33,928 bases of DNA, taken from the NCBI GenBank assembly GCA_945903635.1, contig CAMDOT010000040.1, positions 1 to 33,928 of the forward strand. Reading direction: 5' to 3'. A program made the position numbers and the translations under genes. The notes below the pieces were generated by a model. That model did not search any database and had not been told where the DNA came from. It saw only the letters and a program-made list of their open reading frames with translations. Source of the stretch: Rhizobium sp. Q54 (GTDB taxonomy: Bacteria > Pseudomonadota > Alphaproteobacteria > Reyranellales > Reyranellaceae). Below, in pieces: positions 1-7,647 of this stretch; positions within the stretch are counted from its first letter, which is position 1, and the number at the start of each line of letters is the position of its first letter.

Positions 1-495
1 CGGCCGGTTGACCTGGATAGAGGCCTGGGCGCCGCCCGAGATGGCCGGCACATGGTTGATGGTCCACTCGATGATGAGCTGGCCGGCCAGGGTGGCGATC
101 GCCAGATAGAGACCCTTGATGCGGAGGCTCGGCATGCCGACGACGACGCCGATCGCCGCCGCCATCAGCCCGCCCGCCGGGAGTGTGATCCAGAACGGCA
201 GGTCGAGCCTTACGGCGAGATTGGCCGCGGTATAGGCGCCGACCGACATGAAGGCCGCGTGGCCGATCGAGATCTGCCCGGTATAGCCCACGAGAATGTT
301 GAGCCCGAGCGCGCCCACGATGGCGATGAAGATGAGATTGAGGATCGAGAGATAGTATTCATGGACCGTGAGCGGCACGATCACGACGAAGATCAGGGCC
401 AGAGCTGCAACCGTCCATTTTGCGATCGGCAACGGATAGAGCGCCATGTCGGCGCTGTAGGTCGTCTTGAAGACTCCTGACTCGCGATGAAACAT
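1..495 (-). CDS. livM: Branched-chain amino-acid-type ABC transporter permease LivM, C-terminus beyond the window
   Basis: This is the inner-membrane permease that pairs with LivH in branched-chain amino-acid-type (HAAT) importers. The visible 165 residues are the N-terminal half: hydrophobic helices at about residues 28-45 and 50-70, then the family segment NILVGYTGQISIGHAAF (about 67-83), followed by SLRIKGLYLAIATLAGQ, which is typical of LivM. The reading frame stays open to the window edge, so the stop is missing only because of the cut. I chose the ATG four bases after the livH stop, which implies translational coupling. The same operon carries livH, livG and an acyl-CoA synthetase, so the cargo may be a carboxylic acid and not an amino acid (inference). 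The family call is firm and the substrate is unknown. Confidence 0.9.
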   Translation of the reverse strand, partial: MFHRESGVFKTTYSADMALYPLPIAKWTVAALALIFVVIVPLTVHEYYLSILNLIFIAIVGALGLNILVGYTGQISIGHAAFMSVGAYTAANLAVRLDLPFWITLPAGGLMAAAIGVVVGMPSLRIKGLYLAIATLAGQLIIEWTINHVPAISGGAQASIQVNRP

Positions 496-499
496 GGGC

Positions 500-1396
500 C
501 TACACGCGCTCGATCTTGCGTTTGCCGAAGATGCCGTAAGGCCGGATCATGAGCACGAGGATCATCAGCACGTAGGGCGCGAAGTCCTTGGTGCCACCGC
601 CGACATAGGGATCGAGATAGCCGGCGGCGAGACTTTCCACGATACCGATGATCAAGCCGCCCACCAGCGCACCGCCGATCGAATCGAGGCCGCCCAGGAT
701 CACCACCGGGAACACTTTCAGGCCGACCAGCGCCAGATGCACGTCGACGCCCAGCATGCTGCCCCAGACGATGCCGCCCAGTGCCGACACGACGCCGGCC
801 ATCGCCCAGGCCAACGCGAAATAGCGCTCGACGTTGATGCCCATGGCCTGCGCGACCTGCTGGTTGTCGGCCACCGCACGCATGGCGACACCCATCCGGC
901 TCTTCTTGAAGAACCAGCTGAATGCCAGGAAGAAGGCGATCGCCACCACGGCGCCCACGACCTGGATAGGCGGCAGGCTGGCCGGTCCGATGACGATCGG
1001 ATCATCCCCTATGGGAAGCGACAATGCCCTCGTCTCGCTGCCGAAGACCACGGGGCCCACGCCCCGAAGGATGGCGGCGAGACCGATGGTGGCCATGATC
1101 ACGGCAACCACGGGGCGCCCGAGCAGTGGTCGCAGGACGACGCGTTCCAGCCCGAAGCCGAAGCCCACCATCACGGCAAGCGTCACCGCGACGGCCACGA
1201 TCAGCGGCATGCCCACGAAGGACAGCAGCATCGCCACGATCAGCCCCGCCAGCATGACGAACTCGCCCTGCGCGAAGTTGATGGCGTCGGTCGCCTTGTA
1301 GACCAGCACAAAACCGAGTGCGATCAGCGAATACATCAGCCCGATCGAGGCGCCGTTCAACAGCAACGAGAAGGCGAATTCCAGGTCCTCGGACAT
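500..1396 (-). CDS. livH: Branched-chain amino-acid-type ABC transporter permease LivH
   Basis: Second membrane subunit of the HAAT-type importer. The 298 residues fit the usual LivH length. The protein opens with the strongly conserved block around residues 17-50 (GLMYSLIALGFVLVYKATDA, then INFAQGEFVMLAG). It has about eight hydrophobic helices, and near residues 220-255 the conserved VILGGLDSIGGALVGGLIIG loop that contacts the ATPases. It starts ten bases after the acyl-CoA synthetase stop and ends four bases before livM, so it belongs to one transcript with them. The C-terminal KRKIERV is a typical basic cytoplasmic tail. No truncation is seen. Substrate specificity cannot be read from the permease. 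Confidence 0.93.
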   Translation of the reverse strand: MSEDLEFAFSLLLNGASIGLMYSLIALGFVLVYKATDAINFAQGEFVMLAGLIVAMLLSFVGMPLIVAVAVTLAVMVGFGFGLERVVLRPLLGRPVVAVIMATIGLAAILRGVGPVVFGSETRALSLPIGDDPIVIGPASLPPIQVVGAVVAIAFFLAFSWFFKKSRMGVAMRAVADNQQVAQAMGINVERYFALAWAMAGVVSALGGIVWGSMLGVDVHLALVGLKVFPVVILGGLDSIGGALVGGLIIGIVESLAAGYLDPYVGGGTKDFAPYVLMILVLMIRPYGIFGKRKIERV

Positions 1397-1406
1397 CGCT
1401 GCTCCC

Positions 1407-3347
1407 TCAGGCCGCCCGCCGGGCGGGCTCGCCAGGCGCTATGTCGTGAATGACGATGGTCGAGTTCAGCGTCGACTTGCGGCCGTCCTCGAAGGTGATC
1501 TCCATGGTGACGTCGACCTCGCTCTTGTTGCCGTAGATGGCCTCGATGACGTTGGCGTACTTTTCGGCAACGAACCGGCGCCGCACCTTGCGCGTGCGCG
1601 TCATCTCGGCGTCATCGGCGTCGAGTTCCTTGTTCAGCAGCAGGAAGCGCTTGACCTGCTGCACGTCGGGCAACGTGGCGTTGGCCTTGGCGATTTCAGC
1701 CCCGATCAGGGCCGCGACCTCGGGCTTGCGGCTGAGATCCATGAAACTGGTGTAGGCGATGCCGCGCTTCTCGGCCCAGGTGCCGGCTGTCTGGATGTCG
1801 ACGGCGATCATCGCCGCCACGAACGGCCGCTGGTCGCCGAAGGCCACGGCCTCGCGGATGAACGGGCTGAACTTCAGCTTGTTCTCGATGAACTGCGGCG
1901 CGAAGGCCGAACCGTCGGAGAGCTTCCCGACGTCCTTGGCGCGGTCGATGATGACGAGGTGACCCTGCTTGTCGAAGAAGCCGGCATCGCCGGTCTTCAG
2001 CCAGCCGTCCGACGTCATCGTATCCCGGGTCGCCTCCTCCTGCTTGAAATATCCGATGAAGACGTTCGGCCCCTTCAGCAGCACTTCGCCAAGATCGTCG
2101 ATCTTGACGTCGATGTGCGGGATCGGCCGGCCGACGGTGTTGGGGTTGGCCTCGGAATCGGGTTGGCAGGAGATCATCGCCGAGGCTTCCGTGGCGCCAT
2201 AGACCTGCTTCAGGTTGATGCCGAAGGAGCGGAAGAAACGATAGGTATCAGGGCCGAGTGGCGCCCCGCCGGTATAGCACCAGCGCGCATTGCGCAGCCC
2301 GAGCTGGTCGCGCACCGGGCCGTAGACCAGTACCTCGCCCAGCGCGAGGCCCAGCCGGTCGACCAGCGACAGCGCCTTGCCATCGGAGCGATTGAGTTCG
2401 CAGCGTTCGGCGAGGCCTCGGAAGAAGTCGAAGATGCGGCGCTTGAAGGGTGTCGCATCGTCGCCCCTGATCTGCATCTGGGTCAGCATGTTCTCCCAGA
2501 TGCGCGGCGGCGCCAGCATGGCATTGGGCCCGAGCTCACGCAGGTCGCGCTGCACGGTTTCAGGATTCTCCGGGCAATTGGCCGTCAACCGCGCCGCCAG
2601 CGCCATTCCCAACGTGAAGGCGGCATCGCCCACCCAGGCCATCGGCAGGTAGGACAACCAATTGTCACCCTGCTTGACTTCGTTCACTTCCATGAATGCC
2701 TGGGCGGCCGCCACCATATTGCGATGACTGAGCATCGCGCCTTTCGGCGTGCCCGTGGTTCCCGAGGTGTAGGCGATCATCGCCGTGTCGTCGGCACTGC
2801 CCTTGGCGAGTTCGGTCTCGTAGAAGCCCGGGTCCGCGGCCCCGAAAGCACGCCCGGCTTCGAGCACGCTTGCAAAGGATCGCAGGATCGGGTCGTCGTA
2901 GGCCCACAGGCCACGCGGATCGTCGAACACGATCATGCGCAGCCGGGGCAGCTTGTCCTTGAGCGAGAGCGCCTTGTCGACCTGTTCCTGGTCTTCGGCG
3001 ACGATGACCGAGGTCTCGGCGTGGCTCAGTACATAGACCAGCTCCGAGGCGATCGAATCCTGGTAGACCGGCACCGACACCCCGCCCAGTACCTGCGACG
3101 AGAGTTGCGCAAAGTAGAGTTGCGGCCGGTTGTCGCCGATCACCGACAGCTTGTCGCCGCGCGTGAAGCCGAGTGACGCCAGTCCGAGCGCAAAATCCCG
3201 CACGTTGTCGCGGTAGGCCGTCCAGCTGTAGGTCTGCCAGACACCGCGCGTCTTCTCGCGGATACCGGCGCCCGCTGGATCGATTTCGGCATTGCGTTGC
3301 AGCAACTTCGGCAATGTCGTCATGCCAAGGGAACTGTCCGGGCTCAT
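1407..3347 (-). CDS. AMP-dependent acyl-CoA synthetase (long-chain type) embedded in the liv operon
   Basis: This enzyme activates a carboxylic acid to its CoA thioester through an acyl-adenylate. At 646 residues it matches the long-chain (FAA1/FadD15-like) branch of the ANL superfamily. Visible motifs are the phosphate-binding AYTSGTTGTPKGAMLSH (about 192-208), YGATEA (about 388), the motor-domain hinge WLKTGDAGFFDKQGHLVIIDR (about 447-467) and a basic TRTRKVRRR near residue 590 where the family carries its C-terminal catalytic lysine. Its ATG overlaps the livG stop as ATGA. Placement between livG and livH suggests imported acids are activated on entry. Such ligases beside HAAT transporters are known for aromatic or fatty acid uptake, but the acid used here is unknown. 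Confidence 0.88.
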   Translation of the reverse strand: MSPDSSLGMTTLPKLLQRNAEIDPAGAGIREKTRGVWQTYSWTAYRDNVRDFALGLASLGFTRGDKLSVIGDNRPQLYFAQLSSQVLGGVSVPVYQDSIASELVYVLSHAETSVIVAEDQEQVDKALSLKDKLPRLRMIVFDDPRGLWAYDDPILRSFASVLEAGRAFGAADPGFYETELAKGSADDTAMIAYTSGTTGTPKGAMLSHRNMVAAAQAFMEVNEVKQGDNWLSYLPMAWVGDAAFTLGMALAARLTANCPENPETVQRDLRELGPNAMLAPPRIWENMLTQMQIRGDDATPFKRRIFDFFRGLAERCELNRSDGKALSLVDRLGLALGEVLVYGPVRDQLGLRNARWCYTGGAPLGPDTYRFFRSFGINLKQVYGATEASAMISCQPDSEANPNTVGRPIPHIDVKIDDLGEVLLKGPNVFIGYFKQEEATRDTMTSDGWLKTGDAGFFDKQGHLVIIDRAKDVGKLSDGSAFAPQFIENKLKFSPFIREAVAFGDQRPFVAAMIAVDIQTAGTWAEKRGIAYTSFMDLSRKPEVAALIGAEIAKANATLPDVQQVKRFLLLNKELDADDAEMTRTRKVRRRFVAEKYANVIEAIYGNKSEVDVTMEITFEDGRKSTLNSTIVIHDIAPGEPARRAA

Positions 3348-4165
3348 GCACTGCCCCCGCCCTTACTCTTGCCGAGATAGGCCTCGACAACCTTGGGATT
3401 GCGCTGAACCTCGTCGGGCGTGCCGACGGCGATGCCACGGCCGCGATCGAGCACGACGACCTTGTCGGAAATATCCATGACCACGCCCATGTCGTGCTCG
3501 ATCAGGACGACGGTCACGCCGCGTTCCTGGTTCACATCCAGGACGTAGCGGGCCATATCCTCCTTCTCGTCCTGGTTCATGCCGCCCATCGGCTCATCGA
3601 GCAGCAGGACCTTCGGCTCGGACGCCAGCGCCCGCCCCAGTTCGACACGCTTGCGCAGGCCATAGGCCAGCGCCGAAGTCTGCTGCTTGCGCAGATCCTG
3701 CAGCTTCAGGAACTCGATGATCTCCTCGACCGCCTCGCGGTGGGCGATGTCCTCTTTTTGCGCCATGCCCCAATAGATGACGCTCGACAGCACGCCCGCC
3801 TTCATCCGGACGTGCCGGCCGAGCATGAGATTGTCGAGGACGGTAAGGCCGCTGAACAGGGCGATATTCTGAAAGGTGCGGGCGATGCCCAGCGCGGCAA
3901 CATCGCTCGGCTTTTTCTGGGTGATGTCCTGGCCTTCGAGGATCACCTGACCAGAGTCGGGCTTGTAGAAGCCGGAAATCATATTGAGCAGCGACGTCTT
4001 GCCCGCGCCGTTGGGGCCGATGATGGAAACGATGCCGCCGCGCGGAACTTCGAGGGAAACGTCCTGGACGGCGGTCACGCCACCGAACCGCTTGGACACC
4101 CCTTTGACCACGAGCTGGTTGTCGCCCTCCCGCGCAACAGCGCGCTGGGCAGACGCACCCATCAT
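3344..4165 (-). CDS. livG: Branched-chain-type ABC transporter ATP-binding protein LivG
   Basis: Cytoplasmic ATPase subunit of the importer. It shows Walker A GPNGAGKTS (about 51-59), a Q-loop in ARTFQNIALF (about 96-105), an atypical signature ALAYGLRKRVELGRAL (about 160-175, where LSGGQ is more usual in ABC ATPases; LivG proteins often carry SYGxQR here), Walker B KVLLLDEPMGGMN, and the switch histidine in VVLIEHDM. The length of 273 and the insert between the Walker motifs fit LivG better than LivF. Two adjacent ATGs follow a GGGAGGG ribosome site. The second (first base 4162) is better spaced, and the longer form is listed. LivF is not visible and may lie past the window edge. This is the first gene of the operon, facing the deacetylase gene across 130 bp. 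Confidence 0.92.
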   Translation of the reverse strand: MMGASAQRAVAREGDNQLVVKGVSKRFGGVTAVQDVSLEVPRGGIVSIIGPNGAGKTSLLNMISGFYKPDSGQVILEGQDITQKKPSDVAALGIARTFQNIALFSGLTVLDNLMLGRHVRMKAGVLSSVIYWGMAQKEDIAHREAVEEIIEFLKLQDLRKQQTSALAYGLRKRVELGRALASEPKVLLLDEPMGGMNQDEKEDMARYVLDVNQERGVTVVLIEHDMGVVMDISDKVVVLDRGRGIAVGTPDEVQRNPKVVEAYLGKSKGGGSA

Positions 4166-4295
4166 GAACCCTCCCTACGTCGCACTCTTGGTCGTGCTTA
4201 TATTTGGAGGGATCATGCAGGCTCCCGTGGGCGAAGGCAACAAATCTGCCTAAACTTCGGGACACCGCCCAAAGATATCGACGGGAGACCGCTAC

Positions 4296-5153
4296 ATGCC
4301 GCGCCACATCGTCTGCCTAACTTTCGATCACGACCACCTGTCCGGCTTCATTGCACGCGGTATGACATCGCCGACGGCGATCTCGCGCGGCGAGTACGAC
4401 ATGGTGGTCATTCCCCGCCTCATGACGCTGCTCGCGCGCTACGGTGTAAAGGGAACCTTCTTCACGCCCGGCCATACGATCGACAGTACGCCTGAGGCGG
4501 TGATGCCTTACGTCGAGGCGGGCCACGAACTCGCCCATCACGGCTGGACCCATCGCCTGCCCGTCACGCTGTCCCGTGAGGAGGAAGAAGAGGAGATCGT
4601 GCGCGGCAACGAGTCGATCAAGAGGATCAGCGGACAGGTCGCGCGCGGCTACCGCTCACCCGCATGGGATCTCTCGCCCCACTCGATCGAGCTGCTGCTG
4701 AAGCACGGCATCCAGTACGACAGCTCGATGATGGGCCACGACTACGACTGCTACTACGCTCGTCAGGGCGATGTGGCCGAGCTACTGAAACCGTTCGTGC
4801 GCGGCCGCGAGACCAAGTTGGTCGAGATGCCGATCAGCTGGTCGCTCGACGACTTCCCGCACTTCGAATACATGCGGCTTCCGAACGGTTCGGTTCAACA
4901 GGGGCTGATGAATGCCTCGGGCGTGCTCGACAACTTCGTCGACGACTACACCTACATGACCCGGGTCTGCGACTTCGGGATCCTGACCTACACCTTTCAC
5001 CCGCACGTGATCGGCCGCGGCCATCGCATGATGATGCTGGAGCGACTGATCCAGCGCCTGATCGAGGGCGGCGCGGTCTTCGCCACCATGGAAGACGCCA
5101 TGCAGGAGTGGCTGGTGCGTCGCCAGGGCGGGCGCAAGGCCGCCGCGGAGTAG
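4296..5153 (+). CDS. Polysaccharide deacetylase (NodB/CE4) family protein
   Basis: Metal-dependent amide hydrolase of the NodB-homology fold. Visible motifs: LTFDHDH (residues 8-14, catalytic and metal aspartates D11 and D13), HHGWTH (81-86, giving the H-x3-H metal pair H82 and H86), RSPAWD (120-125) and a late HPHVIGRGHR. The length (285) and the TFDHD variant place it with the HpPgdA/PuuE-like branch, which includes peptidoglycan deacetylase HP0310 and allantoinase PuuE. It is not among secreted chitin deacetylases. There is no signal peptide, so it probably acts in the cytoplasm, perhaps on a small amide (inference). It is a single gene divergent from livG. Its stop TAG directly abuts the stop of the convergent DehI-like gene. 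The family call is firm and the substrate is unknown. Confidence 0.82.
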   Translation: MPRHIVCLTFDHDHLSGFIARGMTSPTAISRGEYDMVVIPRLMTLLARYGVKGTFFTPGHTIDSTPEAVMPYVEAGHELAHHGWTHRLPVTLSREEEEEEIVRGNESIKRISGQVARGYRSPAWDLSPHSIELLLKHGIQYDSSMMGHDYDCYYARQGDVAELLKPFVRGRETKLVEMPISWSLDDFPHFEYMRLPNGSVQQGLMNASGVLDNFVDDYTYMTRVCDFGILTYTFHPHVIGRGHRMMMLERLIQRLIEGGAVFATMEDAMQEWLVRRQGGRKAAAE

Positions 5154-5945
5154 CTAGAGCGAGCTGCCCCGGGCGACGCGGATAGCACGGCAGATGGTCA
5201 CCATCTTGCCGATGGCATGATCGACGAAACCGGAGACGCCGGCTTCGATCTTGTCGGCCAAGGCTGGCGGCTGGGCCGAAATGGCCTTGGCCAGATGCTT
5301 TGCCGACTCATGGGCGGCGGCGCGATTGGCAGTGATAGCTCGGTCGAGCGAGCCATCGGCGCGGGCCGACGCCAGCACCTTCTCAACGCGCTGCAGGAAT
5401 GCCGGCGCGTGCGCCAGATGGCGGTACATGCTGGCCAGGATCAACGGTTGCGGACGGTCGCCGAACCGGTTGAGCCGCAGAACCAGGGCCCAGGTCTCGG
5501 GCGACACGTCGGCCTCCGAGGCGAGCGGCGGCAAGGTCACATCAGGCGCCGGCAGGCGCACGCCGCCCAGGGGCGCGGGTCTCGATACCGCCTCGCCGCG
5601 CAGCCAAGCGACCAGGGCGCCCAGCGCGAACAGGTTGATGGTGTTGGAATGGTCGTAGCTTGCCAGCACGGCATCGACACTGGCCGGATCATCGCCGGCA
5701 AGCGAGGCCAGCCTGGGGAGGGACATGGTCTCGCGGAAGCGCCGCGCGGCCTCGTCCGGCATACCAGCCAGGTAGAGTGGCTTCACCGCCGCCCAGGCCC
5801 AAGGCAAGGCACCGTCGAGTGTCGCCAGGTGCCGCCACACCAGATTGACCACGCGGACGCCCACCGTGGCGCGGATGTCGGCGAAGAGGTCGGCGGTCTC
5901 TCCGGTCGCCGCGGCTTCGGCGATGGCCGGAAACGGATCGCTCAC
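5154..5945 (-). CDS. DehI-like protein (2-haloacid dehalogenase family fold), function unproven
   Basis: 263 residues and no signal peptide. The N-terminal block VVNLVWRHLATLDGALPWAW (about 32-51) and the later RHLAHAPAFLQRV (about 182-194) look like two copies of one motif. This fits the tandem pseudo-dimer of group I 2-haloacid dehalogenase DehI. I recognise the family from this pattern only. Catalytic identity is not shown, and many relatives are annotated as hypothetical. It begins with GTG inside a GTGA overlap with the upstream dioxygenase gene and is the last gene of the seven-gene minus-strand operon, so it likely serves the same pathway. An AhpD-like helical protein is a possible alternative. 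Confidence 0.5.
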   Translation of the reverse strand: MSDPFPAIAEAAATGETADLFADIRATVGVRVVNLVWRHLATLDGALPWAWAAVKPLYLAGMPDEAARRFRETMSLPRLASLAGDDPASVDAVLASYDHSNTINLFALGALVAWLRGEAVSRPAPLGGVRLPAPDVTLPPLASEADVSPETWALVLRLNRFGDRPQPLILASMYRHLAHAPAFLQRVEKVLASARADGSLDRAITANRAAAHESAKHLAKAISAQPPALADKIEAGVSGFVDHAIGKMVTICRAIRVARGSSL

Positions 5946-6823
5946 TCGGCGGCCTGTTTCGAATCCTGTCCGATCACGGTGAAGAACGACGCTGTCTTGG
6001 GTTGCTTCGGCAGCTCGACCAGCCCTTCCTTCAGTCGGGCATACTTCGCTTCCGTTCCGCGCACGATGCGGCCTTCATTGGGGCTCGGCATCGGATTGCG
6101 TGCAAGCGGCACGGCATCGGCGGCGGTATAGACACAGATATAGAGGCCGCGCGAATTGTCCGATCCGTTCGCGGCCGAACCGTGCAGCAGCCTCGTGTGC
6201 ATGAGGCAGACACTGCCGGCCTTGCCGAAGCACGGTACCGACTGCGCTAGCGCCTTCTTCTCCTCGTCGGCCGCCACCGCGCCGGTAAAGCGGTCGCCAT
6301 CGAACAGCGACAGCACCGGTCCCTTGTGCGAGCCCGGTACGACCGTGAGCGCGCCGTTTGCTTCGTCGATGTCGTCGAGGAAGAGCAAGGCCGTCACGAT
6401 GTCGTCGTTGGTATGGGGCGTGTAGGAGAAGTCCTGGTGATACGACACCTCTGTCTTGGCGCCGGGCAGCTTCAAGTTGATCTTGCAGTGGTGGAATTTT
6501 AGGTTCGGACCGACCAGCTCGGCCACCATATCCACCATGCGCGCATCGAGCATGACATTTCGATAAGCATCGGAGATGTCGGACGGATTGTTGATCCGCC
6601 GTAGCGCCGGCTTTTCCGCCGTGTGCTCGACACCCATGTCGTAGCGCGGCCGGCCGTCGATCGTCGGCAGCCCGAAGGGGGCCGAATGAGCCCTGCTCTC
6701 CTCGACCCAGGAAGAAATCTCCGCCCTCAGGGCGGCGAGTTGGGCAGATGTCACGGCCTCTTCGGCCACGAGATAGCCGTCGCGCCAGAAGGCGTCGCGC
6801 TGTTCCTGGGTCAAAACCGCCAT
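5942..6823 (-). CDS. Phytanoyl-CoA dioxygenase (PhyH) family Fe(II)/2-oxoglutarate oxygenase
   Basis: Probable hydroxylase using Fe(II), O2 and 2-oxoglutarate. The 293-residue protein opens QRDAFWRDGYLV, the usual PhyH start. It carries the iron motif HQD (H129, D131), the PGSH segment (163-166) and the distal iron histidine in RLLHGS (H214), with R225 placed to bind 2-oxoglutarate. The metal triad is therefore intact. The frame is open much further upstream, but the chosen ATG has an AAAGGAGA ribosome site five bases away and starts where homology begins. It lies between a crotonase gene (26 bp gap) and the DehI-like gene (4 bp overlap). The substrate may be a CoA ester or a free acid imported by the operon's ABC system; this is inference. 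Confidence 0.85.
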   Translation of the reverse strand: MAVLTQEQRDAFWRDGYLVAEEAVTSAQLAALRAEISSWVEESRAHSAPFGLPTIDGRPRYDMGVEHTAEKPALRRINNPSDISDAYRNVMLDARMVDMVAELVGPNLKFHHCKINLKLPGAKTEVSYHQDFSYTPHTNDDIVTALLFLDDIDEANGALTVVPGSHKGPVLSLFDGDRFTGAVAADEEKKALAQSVPCFGKAGSVCLMHTRLLHGSAANGSDNSRGLYICVYTAADAVPLARNPMPSPNEGRIVRGTEAKYARLKEGLVELPKQPKTASFFTVIGQDSKQAAE

Positions 6824-6849
6824 GGCCGTCTCCTTTAGCGTCCGATCCC

Positions 6850-7647
6850 CTAACGTCCCTTGAATGCCGGTCGGCGCTTTTCCATGAACGCGGTGCGGCC
6901 TTCCTTGTAGTCCTCGGAGTCGAAGCACTCCTTCACCAACCCGCTGAGACGGGCGAAGTCGGGCTCGCCGTCGAGCCGGGTCAGCTCCTCGATGGTACGC
7001 TTGGCGGCATGCATGGTGAGTGGTGCATTTTCGCCGATCAGTTTGCAGTAGTTGTCGACATAAGAGTCGAGCTCGGCATCGGGTACGACGCGGGTCATCA
7101 GGCCCATGCCGAACGCCTCCTGGGCACTGAAGTGCCGGGCAGTGAAGAAGATTTCCTTCGCGTGGGACGGTCCGACCAGATCCGTCAGGATCTTCAGGCC
7201 GCTCGCGCGATAGCCGAGGCCCAGGCGTGCCGCCGGCACACCGAACTTGCTGACGTCCGAGGCGATGCGGATATCGCAGAGCAGCGACACCGCCAGCCCG
7301 CCGCCAATGCAGTAGCCGCGGATCCGGGCGATCGTCGGCTTGGAGCACTTGTTGAGGCGCGCGTTGGCGACCTCGCCGATCTTGTCGTAGTAGGCGACCT
7401 GCTCCGGCGTATTGCGCGCCTTCTCGAACTCCGAGATATCGGCGCCCGAGACGAAGGCCTTGTCGCCGGCACCGGTGACCACGACGACGCGGATCGCCGG
7501 ATCCTTCTCGAACTCGTCGAGGATGACCGGGATCGCCTCCCACATGTCGGTCGAGGTGGCGTTGTGCTTCTGCGGCTTGTTGAAGACGAGCCGGCCGACC
7601 GGCCCCACCTTCTCCGCGATCATGTTGGGAGTGGGACTGAAGTTCAT
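6850..7647 (-). CDS. Enoyl-CoA hydratase/isomerase (crotonase) family protein lacking both catalytic glutamates
   Basis: 265 residues with the crotonase fold: oxyanion-hole segments AFVSGADI (64-71) and YCIGGG (112-117), and a C-terminal RTAFMEKRRPAFKGR typical of enoyl-CoA hydratases. Aligned by eye with mammalian ECHS1, the acid/base residues Glu144 and Glu164 fall at Ala119 (GGGLAVSLLCDI) and Ala139 (FGVPAARLGLG). Ordinary hydratase chemistry is therefore unlikely. CoA-ester isomerisation, decarboxylation, hydrolysis or C-C cleavage, all known in the superfamily, are open. The frame is intact and the gene overlaps the CoA-transferase stop as TGATG, so it is expressed with it. The fold call is firm and the reaction is unknown. 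Confidence 0.85.
   Translation of the reverse strand: MNFSPTPNMIAEKVGPVGRLVFNKPQKHNATSTDMWEAIPVILDEFEKDPAIRVVVVTGAGDKAFVSGADISEFEKARNTPEQVAYYDKIGEVANARLNKCSKPTIARIRGYCIGGGLAVSLLCDIRIASDVSKFGVPAARLGLGYRASGLKILTDLVGPSHAKEIFFTARHFSAQEAFGMGLMTRVVPDAELDSYVDNYCKLIGENAPLTMHAAKRTIEELTRLDGEPDFARLSGLVKECFDSEDYKEGRTAFMEKRRPAFKGR

Noticed and set aside
4166..4295. TATAAG on the minus strand (plus 4197-4202) as the -10 of the livG operon
   Set aside because: No acceptable -35 lies 16-18 bp upstream; the hexamer alone is not evidence.
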